Of a stretch of DNA of 5,143 nt, positions 1 to 3,625 are shown piece after piece. A program made the translations under genes and the position numbers. Source of the stretch: Acidobacteriaceae bacterium (GTDB taxonomy: Bacteria > Acidobacteriota > Terriglobia > Terriglobales > Acidobacteriaceae); assembly GCA_003165855.1 (NCBI GenBank), contig PMXH01000503.1, positions 1 to 5,143 on the forward strand. Direction: 5' to 3'. Within the stretch, counting starts at the first letter, position 1, and each line of letters opens with the position of its first letter. The notes beneath the pieces were generated by a model, which saw nothing but the letters and a program-made list of their open reading frames with translations, did not search any database and had not been told where the DNA came from.

Positions 1-729
1 TTCATCGCCAACGTTTCCCACGAACTGCGCACTCCGCTCACTTCGATTCAGGGCTACGCCGAAACCTTGCTCGATACCACTCCCGAAAACGTTGCGCCTA
101 CCCGTGAGTTTCTGGAAATCATCCGCAAGAATTCCGCCCGCATGTCCCGCCTCACCGAAGATCTGCTCACCCTCGCCCGTGTCGAATCCGGCGAAACTCG
201 TTTCGAGTCCGAGCCCGTACCGCCCGCCGAACTCCTGCACGACGCCGAAGAGAGCTTCCACGAGATCGCCCGTAGCCACGGGGTTGAGTTGCAAATCCAG
301 GATTCCCCGGCCCATCCCTTGCAGAGCCAGAACTCTCCTGGTCCCAATCCGCTCCCCGAGAATCTCCCACCCGTTCTCGCCGACCGCGAAGCTATTCACC
401 AGGTCTTTTCCAACCTGATCGACAACGCCCTCAAGTACGGATCGAACTACGGCGCTCCCGGCGGACGAATCATCCTCGGCGCCCGCGCCGTTCCCCACGC
501 CGTCGAGTTCTTCGTCCAGGACTTCGGCGCCGGCATCGCCTACGAGCACCTTCCGCGCCTGTTCGAACGCTTCTATCGCGTCGATAAAGCTCGCTCCCGC
601 GAATCCGGAGGCACCGGCCTCGGCCTCGCCATCGCCAAGCACATCATGCTCGCCCACGGCGGCTCCATCCGCGCCGAAAGCGAACTCGCCCACGGCTCCA
701 CGTTCCTGTTTACCCTTCCCATCGCCTGA
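1..729 (+). CDS. phoR: Phosphate-sensing histidine kinase PhoR, C-terminal part (5' end outside window)
   Basis: This is the catalytic half of a membrane-associated sensor histidine kinase that would phosphorylate a PhoB/PhoP-type response regulator when phosphate is scarce. The frame is open from the first base, so the sensor and membrane part lies upstream. Counting from the window edge, 242 residues are visible. The H-box is residues 6-13 (SHELRTPL) with phospho-acceptor His7, followed by the dimerisation helices to about residue 60. The N-box is NLIDNALKYG (138-147), the G1 box DFGAGI (174-179), the F-box LFERFYR (187-193) and the G2 box GGTGLGLA (203-210). The wording around the H-box and the nearby phoU support PhoR over other HisKA kinases, but this is inference because the sensor domain is not seen. 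A Pro/Ser/Asn-rich stretch of about 24 residues (101-124) sits just before the N-box helix and looks like a loop insertion. The gene ends with TGA at 727-729. Confidence 0.88.
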   Translation, partial: FIANVSHELRTPLTSIQGYAETLLDTTPENVAPTREFLEIIRKNSARMSRLTEDLLTLARVESGETRFESEPVPPAELLHDAEESFHEIARSHGVELQIQDSPAHPLQSQNSPGPNPLPENLPPVLADREAIHQVFSNLIDNALKYGSNYGAPGGRIILGARAVPHAVEFFVQDFGAGIAYEHLPRLFERFYRVDKARSRESGGTGLGLAIAKHIMLAHGGSIRAESELAHGSTFLFTLPIA

Positions 730-742
730 ACCTGCCACCGCC

Positions 743-770
743 CATGTGGCGACAGCCGCCTCGGCTGTCC
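743..770. repeat. Intergenic hairpin of the GTRGSG-head family (copy 1)
   Basis: A GTGGC head at 746-750 is followed by a perfect 8-bp stem, GACAGCCG (751-758) and CGGCTGTC (762-769), with a CCT loop. It lies 14 bases after the phoR stop and has no T-run, so it is not a classical terminator, although it could stabilise the phoR mRNA 3' end. Its plan matches hairpins at 2052-2073 and 3138-3161, whose stems differ in sequence. Confidence 0.6.
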
Positions 771-844
771 AAGCCTGGGCGAAGCCCGCGCCCCAGAAAC
801 GGAAACGGTAGTAACCCCGTCACGTCGGCTCGGCATAGCCGGGG

Positions 845-853
845 TGTTAAAAT
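845..853 (+). promoter_or_regulatory. Candidate extended -10 promoter for the small basic protein
   Basis: TGTTAAAAT fits an extended -10 element (TG-N-TAAAAT). A start about 7 bases downstream would give a leader of roughly 24 bases carrying the ribosome binding site. No good -35 is visible, which is tolerable for extended -10 promoters. Just upstream, ACCCCG (814-819) can pair with CGGGGT (840-845), enclosing a smaller CGGCT/AGCCG stem (826-841), so the promoter abuts a possible cruciform. This is inference from motif and position only. Confidence 0.35.
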
Positions 854-883
854 CATCGGAAGCATCTTCCCTTCGGAGAGGTT

Positions 884-1117
884 ATGAAACGAATCGCCGC
901 TTTCCTGCTGCTGGCCGCCTTGAGCGTTGCGTGGTCGATGCCGGCGAATGCTCAGCGCGAAAACAGGAGCATCGGAGAAAACGGCCGCGAGGCCAAGAAG
1001 GCGTCCAAGCAATACCAGAAAGCGCAAAAGAAGAACGCCAAGAAGCAGCGCAAAGCAGCGAAGAAAACCCAGAAAGCGCAGCGCAAGGAGGCCAAGCAGC
1101 ATCGCCGCTCCAAATAG
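884..1117 (+). CDS. Small, very basic exported protein of unknown function
   Basis: This encodes 77 residues. The start is well supported by GGAGAGG at 875-881 just before ATG. Residues 1-23 form a classical Sec signal peptide: MKR, a hydrophobic core (IAAFLLLAALSVAW), and an ANA|Q cleavage site after Ala23. The mature part is about 54 residues, of which 15 are Lys and 7 Arg against 4 Glu, so net charge is about +18. It has no Cys and only one aromatic residue (Tyr). The KKxxK/QRKAxKK pattern with Ala and Gln suggests an extended or helical polycation, like small Lys-rich periplasmic proteins or histone-tail-like peptides. I do not recognise a family. It lies alone between phoR and phoU, about 150 and 190 bases from each, with its own candidate promoter. 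An anion- or envelope-binding role is a guess. Clean signal peptide, good RBS and one long open frame make it very likely a real gene. Confidence 0.8.
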   Translation: MKRIAAFLLLAALSVAWSMPANAQRENRSIGENGREAKKASKQYQKAQKKNAKKQRKAAKKTQKAQRKEAKQHRRSK

Positions 1118-1159
1118 CTTTTTCGCGCTGCCTCAACGCCCGCGACCGGCGCAGTCGCT

Positions 1160-1179
1160 GACGAAAAATGACCAAAAAT
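1160..1179. promoter_or_regulatory. Tandem 10-bp repeat, candidate response-regulator site upstream of phoU
   Basis: GACGAAAAAT and GACCAAAAAT lie head to tail (9 of 10 bases identical), one helical turn apart. On the opposite strand they read GTCATTTTTC then GTCA, reminiscent of the paired GTCA cores of the Pho box, though with 10-bp rather than the E. coli 11-bp period. OmpR/PhoB-type regulators bind such tandem half-sites. The site is about 130 bases before the phoU ATG. It may be chance in an A-rich stretch. Confidence 0.25.
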
Positions 1180-1246
1180 TCACACCCGCTTAACCCGCCT
1201 GCGAAAAAGAAAACCTATTCTTAGCCGTGGGCCATCTAACTTTAGG

Positions 1247-1260
1247 TGCGGCAAAATCAA
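1247..1260. repeat. 14-bp exact repeat shared with 2247-2260
   Basis: TGCGGCAAAATCAA occurs here, 47 bases before the phoU ATG, and identically exactly 1000 bases downstream inside the palindrome-rich region after phoU. Here it is preceded by CTTTAGG, which also occurs beside the second copy (2267-2273). It may be a remnant of the composite repeat described there. CAAAAT could alternatively act as a weak -10 for phoU, but no -35 is visible. Confidence 0.45.
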
Positions 1261-1307
1261 GACCAGTCGGCCCTCGCCGTCCCAGTCTGCGCCAGAGGGA
1301 TACCCTC

Positions 1308-2030
1308 ATGAGCACCGCCCGCGCCGAAAGCCTCGCTCCCGAGCCGGCCCACCACCTTATCGTGCGCCGCACCATTGAGGCTTGTCGTCTGGCCAAAGAA
1401 GCCGCCAGCGCCGCCGCCGAGGGCATCGCCACCGGTTCCAGTTCTTTGCTCAACTCCCTGCATCAGCGCGAGCGCGAGCTTGACCGGCTCGACATGGAAA
1501 TCGACAGCGCCGTCACCTCCGTCATCACCGAAGTCGAGCCCGCCGAAGCCCGCGAGCTCCTCGCCTGCATGAAGTTCATGATCAGCCTCGAGCGCATCGG
1601 CGACCTTCTCCTCAGCTTTGCCAACAGCGCTCAAGCCGCCGCCGGCCGCATCGATTCCGAAGATACCCGCGACCTCACCCACATGGCGACCATCCTCGAA
1701 AAAATGCTCACCGATGTCGGCGACGCCTTTTCCGCCCGCGATGTCGGCAAAGCCGTCGACGTTCTCCGCTCCGACGCCGAAATCGACCGCCTCCGCAACC
1801 TCATCTTCCTTCGCCACATCGAGAATCCCGAGAACATCGCTCGCCAGGCGAGTCTTCAAATCATCTTCATGACCCAGTCCCTCGAGCGCGCCGGCGATCA
1901 CGCCAAGAATCTCGCCGAAGAAGTCTGCCACGTCGTCAGCGGCCACACCGTCCGCCACGTCCTCATGGCCTACGACAAGCCCGTCGAGCAAATGTTCATC
2001 GACTACCTCCGTCGCCGCGACCAGCACTAA
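1308..2030 (+). CDS. phoU: Phosphate signalling regulator PhoU
   Basis: PhoU is a cytoplasmic all-helical protein that couples the PstSCAB phosphate transporter to PhoR and represses the Pho response when phosphate is plentiful. The product has 240 residues, usual for the family, and contains two three-helix PhoU repeats. Each carries the metal-binding ExxxD signature: LERIGD with Glu95 and Asp99, and LERAGDHAKNLAEEV with Glu193, Asp197, Asn201 and Glu204. The chosen start is ATG 1308, preceded by AGAGGGA (1294-1300). The frame is open further upstream to GTG 1227, but that extension (Pro/Arg-rich) does not look like PhoU and lacks a better RBS. No pst genes lie upstream in the window; a small exported protein and phoR do. 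A strong terminator follows, so phoU is the last gene of its transcript. A long antisense open frame covers this gene but is a codon-bias shadow. Confidence 0.92.
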   Translation: MSTARAESLAPEPAHHLIVRRTIEACRLAKEAASAAAEGIATGSSSLLNSLHQRERELDRLDMEIDSAVTSVITEVEPAEARELLACMKFMISLERIGDLLLSFANSAQAAAGRIDSEDTRDLTHMATILEKMLTDVGDAFSARDVGKAVDVLRSDAEIDRLRNLIFLRHIENPENIARQASLQIIFMTQSLERAGDHAKNLAEEVCHVVSGHTVRHVLMAYDKPVEQMFIDYLRRRDQH

Positions 2031-2056
2031 TCGGATCTGCAACCCCAGACAGTAGC

Positions 2057-2079
2057 GCCGGCGTCCCGCCGGCTTTTTT
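2057..2079 (+). terminator. Rho-independent terminator after phoU
   Basis: A perfect 7-bp GC stem, GCCGGCG (2057-2063) and CGCCGGC (2067-2073), closed by a TCC loop, is followed directly by six T (2074-2079), 26 bases after the phoU stop. With the upstream GTAGC (2052-2056) it also fits the GTRGSG-head hairpin family seen elsewhere here. A repeat copy may therefore serve as the terminator. Confidence 0.88.
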
Positions 2080-2124
2080 GCTGGCTGTGCTAAATGTGCT
2101 CGCGCGGGTTGAACCCAAACTACC

Positions 2125-2186
2125 CTGTCATCCGGAGCGAAGGTTGTGGGTCGCGACAGCGACGCACAACCGCAGTCGAAGGATCC
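2125..2186. repeat. TGTCATCC...GTCGAAGGATC intergenic repeat, copy A, with inner hairpin
   Basis: The ends (CTGTCATCCGGAGCGAAG and GCAGTCGAAGGATCC) match the repeat type also found at 3040-3085 and 3239-3309. Between them is a strong hairpin: GGTTGTG (2142-2148) pairs with CACAACC (2165-2171), one G/G mismatch, then GTCGC (2150-2154) pairs with GCGAC (2159-2163) around a GACA loop. The short open frame crossing it (2094-2285) is not a gene. Confidence 0.65.
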
Positions 2187-2221
2187 CTAACACCCCGTGG
2201 TGCAAGTGCGATTCGTATCGG

Positions 2222-2276
2222 GGCACGCATTCATGCGTGCCATAAATGCGGCAAAATCAAATGCGCCTTTAGGCGC
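2222..2276. repeat. Composite double-hairpin repeat
   Basis: Two palindromes flank an A-rich linker. The first is perfect: GGCACGCAT (2222-2230) and ATGCGTGCC (2233-2241) with only TC between. The linker includes TGCGGCAAAATCAA, identical to 1247-1260. The second is GCGCCT (2263-2268), TT, AGGCGC (2271-2276). The layout resembles bacterial interspersed mosaic elements. There is no T-run of terminator type on either strand. Confidence 0.6.
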
Positions 2277-2315
2277 TGGTTTTGAGCTTCCAACTTCCGC
2301 CACGGGCTGCTAGAA

Positions 2316-2343
2316 CCCTCGCAGAAGCCTCGGCTCCGCAGGG
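2316..2343. repeat. Imperfect GC-rich hairpin
   Basis: CCCT (2316-2319) pairs with AGGG (2340-2343), GC with GC inside, and AGCC (2326-2329) with GGCT (2332-2335), with bulges and one mismatch. It lies among better palindromes in the same gene-free stretch, so it is probably another decayed intergenic repeat. Weak on its own. Confidence 0.4.
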
Positions 2344-2366
2344 AGTTTCCGTCTCGATCTCGGCCC

Positions 2367-2406
2367 GTAGGGGCGTTTAACAATAGTCCGGCGCGTTCAA
2401 CGCCGG
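2367..2406. repeat. Hairpin with two competing folds and a GTAGGG head
   Basis: CCGGCG (2388-2393) pairs with CGCCGG (2401-2406) around a 7-base loop. Alternatively GGCGTT (2372-2377) pairs with AACGCC (2399-2404). The GTAGGGGCG start (2367-2375) resembles the head of the other hairpins at 746, 2052 and 3138. It lies 20 bases beyond the stop of the minus-strand GAF gene, so it could mark the 3' end of that mRNA, but there is no U-run on the minus strand. Confidence 0.5.
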
Positions 2407-2425
2407 GAGGAGGATCGACGCCCAA

Positions 2426-2896
2426 CTACCTTTTCCCCAAATACTCTCCGGCTACCGCGGCACAGGCTTCCACAAACTCCTGTTCCAGCCTAGTAAACGT
2501 GCTCGTAAAATAGCTCTCAATATCAAGCTCGGCCGCGAGCTTGTTCTTCGCGAAGATGGGGACAACGATTTCACTATGCACCATGGGCGATCCCGCAAGA
2601 TAGCGCGGATCTTTAGCGACATCGTCCACCACGATGGTCTGTCCGCTGCTGGCCGCGGCGCCACACAGCCCGGAGTGCAGCGGAATGCGAGCATTGGGCG
2701 TAAAACTGCCCACGTAAGGCCCGATCAGCAGGATGTCGGAATCCGCCGGGTCCACCAGATAAAAACCCACCCAGTTGTAGCGCGCCATCTTTTCGTGCAG
2801 ACGCTGGGAAATACGTTCCATCACCGACACGGCCGTCGTAGCGCTCTGGGCAAAGTCCTGAAATTCTCGCAGCAGTTCTTCGTGCACGTCCGCCAT
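2426..2896 (-). CDS. GAF-domain protein related to free methionine-R-sulfoxide reductase, probably not catalytic as such
   Basis: This is a soluble 156-residue single GAF domain, close to the usual fRMsr (MsrC/YebR/YtsP) length. Family marks are visible: NWVGFYL (41-47), LIGPYVG (57-63), ARIPLHSGLCGAA (69-81), HSEIVVPI (107-114) and AELDIES (122-128). fRMsr reduces free Met-R-sulfoxide with three cysteines, Cys84, Cys94 and Cys118 in E. coli numbering. By alignment from memory only the middle one remains here, as Cys78; the others are Asn68 and Gly102. The acidic ligand positions (Glu109, Asp125, Glu127) are kept. It may therefore bind a small ligand, or use another mechanism with Cys145. The ATG is supported by GAGGG seven bases upstream (plus-strand 2904-2908). 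It stands alone, with palindromes beyond its end and a candidate promoter before it. Alternatively it is a diverged but active reductase. Confidence 0.85.
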   Translation of the reverse strand: MADVHEELLREFQDFAQSATTAVSVMERISQRLHEKMARYNWVGFYLVDPADSDILLIGPYVGSFTPNARIPLHSGLCGAAASSGQTIVVDDVAKDPRYLAGSPMVHSEIVVPIFAKNKLAAELDIESYFTSTFTRLEQEFVEACAAVAGEYLGKR

Positions 2897-2962
2897 CTAT
2901 CAGCCCTCGTGGTAACCCTCGGGAAGCTCCAGCAACAGTCCACCGCTTCCTCCATTTACATT

Positions 2963-2989
2963 AGTGTACCCGGTCCGCGGAATTTTCAA
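2963..2989 (-). promoter_or_regulatory. Candidate promoter of the GAF gene
   Basis: Read on the minus strand, TTGAAA (plus 2984-2989) and TACACT (plus 2963-2968) are separated by 15 bases, or CTTGAA and TACACT by 16. The spacing is short for sigma-70 but both boxes are good. Transcription would start about 60 bases before the ATG. Position and strand fit; there is no other support. Confidence 0.35.
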
Positions 2990-3006
2990 GCAGGCCTAGA
3001 ATGCTC

Positions 3007-3129
3007 GGGTAGTGGTGCAGTTTGACTATCACACGACGACTGTCATCCTGAGCGGAGCCGTTTTTCAGGCGTAGCGAAGGATCTCCCGCTTAACCGGGCC
3101 AACGCGTAAGCCAAATTGCACCACTGCCA
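3007..3129. repeat. Unit bounded by 14-bp inverted repeats, MITE-like
   Basis: AGTGGTGCAGTTTG (3011-3024) and CAAATTGCACCACT (3112-3125) are inverted copies differing at one base, which becomes a G-U pair in RNA. Similarity extends a few bases outward with transitions only. The 115-bp core encloses copy B of the TGTCATCC repeat. No coding sequence is inside, and no clear target-site duplication was seen. It could be a small non-autonomous element or two chance-adjacent repeat fragments. Confidence 0.5.
3040..3085. repeat. TGTCATCCTGAGCG...GCGAAGGATCTC intergenic repeat, copy B
   Basis: This is the shortest copy: CTGTCATCCTGAGCGGAGCC, a T-rich centre, then GTAGCGAAGGATCTC. The ends are complementary (ATCC and GGAT). 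It is nested within the inverted-repeat unit at 3007-3129. Confidence 0.65.
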
Positions 3130-3137
3130 ATGCCCGC

Positions 3138-3161
3138 GTGGGGCGGACACTCCTGTCCGCC
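3138..3161. repeat. Intergenic hairpin of the GTRGSG-head family (copy 3)
   Basis: After the head GTGG (3138-3141) comes a perfect 8-bp stem, GGCGGACA (3142-3149) and TGTCCGCC (3154-3161), with loop CTCC. GTGG can also pair with CCAC at 3168-3171, giving an outer stem. Architecture is the same as at 746-769, with an entirely different stem sequence. Confidence 0.6.
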
Positions 3162-3238
3162 TGCTGTCCACGAGCGATCCTCATCTTAACGCTCGGTAGC
3201 GGCTCAATTTGAAAATCTTCAGCGATTGCGCCCCCCGG

Positions 3239-3309
3239 CGTCATCCCGAAGTCCCGCGTTTTCACTAGCGGGACGAGAGCCTGCCCTGAGCGAAGTCGAA
3301 GGGGATCTT
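3239..3309. repeat. GTCATCCC...CCCTGAGCGAAGTCGAAGGG intergenic repeat, copy C
   Basis: It starts CGTCATCCCGAAG and ends CCCTGAGCGAAGTCGAAGGG plus GATCTT. Inside is a perfect 7-bp stem, GTCCCGC (3251-3257) and GCGGGAC (3268-3274). Frames through it give the familiar false peptides ALSEVEG (plus) and LRSGQAL (minus), which mark this repeat class in many genomes. The open frames covering 3065-3388 (minus) and 3226-3594 (plus) are therefore not genes. Confidence 0.7.
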
Positions 3310-3368
3310 CCGTGCGCACACAGCCGCCCCTTTCAGAACGAACGAGGAAGCAAGCAACCTGTGTTAGA

Positions 3369-3396
3369 TGAGAATCATTACAATCCAAGAATCATT
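3369..3396. promoter_or_regulatory. Candidate Fur-like operator, two AGAATCATT repeats
   Basis: TGAGAATCATTACAA (3369-3383) matches the Fur 7-1-7 pattern TGATAAT-N-ATTATCA at 11 of 14 positions, and AGAATCATT recurs at 3388-3396. This is an AT-rich island in otherwise GC-rich DNA, about 240 bases before the lipoprotein gene. That is far from the likely lipoprotein promoter, so the target is unclear. It may be coincidence. Confidence 0.25.
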
Positions 3397-3537
3397 CCTC
3401 AAAGCATAGAATCTTCGCTGCCCGCCGATCCTTGTCCCCCCGGCCGAGCCTTCCTCCCGGCAGGGAAGGGAAGTCGCAGCCCGGTTTTTGACCGTCGTCT
3501 GCTTGATTCCGCTCGGGGAGCAGAGAGCCGGATGGCG

Positions 3538-3553
3538 CGTGACGCAGATCACA
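3538..3553. promoter_or_regulatory. CRP/FNR-superfamily-type operator upstream of the lipoprotein gene
   Basis: CGTGA-CGCAGA-TCACA matches the CRP consensus TGTGA-N6-TCACA at 9 of 10 defined bases. Its centre (3545.5) is about 42 bases before the transcription start predicted from TAAAAT at 3576-3581, the usual spacing of a class II CRP activator site. A regulator with CRP-like DNA specificity is inferred, not shown. Confidence 0.5.
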
Positions 3554-3554
3554 G

Positions 3555-3581
3555 TTGCCCCTTGACTAAGGAGACTAAAAT
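3555..3581 (+). promoter_or_regulatory. Candidate activator-dependent promoter of the lipoprotein gene
   Basis: TAAAAT (3576-3581) is a good -10. The only -35-like boxes, TTGCCC at 3555-3560 (15-base spacer) or GTTGCC (16), are poor, as expected for a class II activator promoter with the CRP-like site at 3538-3553. The start would be near 3587-3588, giving a leader of about 38 bases with a short hairpin and the RBS. Confidence 0.4.
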
Positions 3582-3594
3582 GGCTTCGCATTGA
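3580..3594 (+). other. Four-codon ORF with strong RBS, possible leader peptide or vestige
   Basis: ATG GCT TCG CAT TGA (Met-Ala-Ser-His-stop) follows AAGGAG (3568-3573) by six bases, an ideal initiation region. Its ATG overlaps the TAAAAT box, so it would only be translated from a promoter further upstream. It ends 31 bases before the lipoprotein ATG. It could be a leader ORF, the start of a decayed gene, or chance. Confidence 0.25.
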
Positions 3595-3606
3595 GCCGAG
3601 TGGCTC
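3593..3606 (+). other. Short hairpin just before the lipoprotein RBS
   Basis: GAGCC (3593-3597) pairs with GGCTC (3602-3606) around GAGT. It overlaps the stop codon of the four-codon ORF and ends six bases before GGAGG (3613-3617). It could modulate translation of the lipoprotein, but the stem is only 5 bp. Confidence 0.3.
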
Positions 3607-3625
3607 GAGAGCGGAGGTTTTATCC

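Noticed and set aside
1078..1131. GCAGCGC/GCGCTGC as terminator of the small basic gene
   Set aside because: The arms are 40 bases apart, one lies within the coding region, and no T-run follows the stem.
1189..1226. CTTAACC and CTTAGCC as a cyanobacterial-type Pho box
   Set aside because: The copies are 31 bases apart rather than 11, and one differs; too little to support a site.
1227..1307. Upstream GTG start for phoU (27 extra residues)
   Set aside because: The added residues are Arg/Pro-rich and unlike PhoU; ATG 1308 has the better RBS and gives the usual length.
1257..2042. 261-codon open frame antisense to phoU
   Set aside because: Gly/Ala/Asp/Glu-rich composition is the mirror of phoU codon bias; no RBS, and phoU itself is unmistakable.
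2094..2285. 63-codon open frame after phoU
   Set aside because: It runs through three palindromic repeats, has no RBS, and its peptide has no protein-like character.
2576..3025. 149-codon open frame on the plus strand
   Set aside because: Mostly antisense to the GAF gene, whose motifs are clear; the remainder lies in its promoter region.
3065..3388. 107-codon minus-strand open frame
   Set aside because: Contains LRLRSGQAL, a known false translation of the GAGCGAAGTCGAAGG repeat, and crosses several hairpins; no RBS.
3226..3594. 122-codon plus-strand open frame
   Set aside because: Contains ALSEVEG, the other false translation of the same repeat. Only its last five codons, preceded by AAGGAG, are of interest and are listed separately.
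2080..3625. CRISPR array
   Set aside because: Palindromic units differ in sequence and are irregularly spaced; there are no uniform repeats or spacers.
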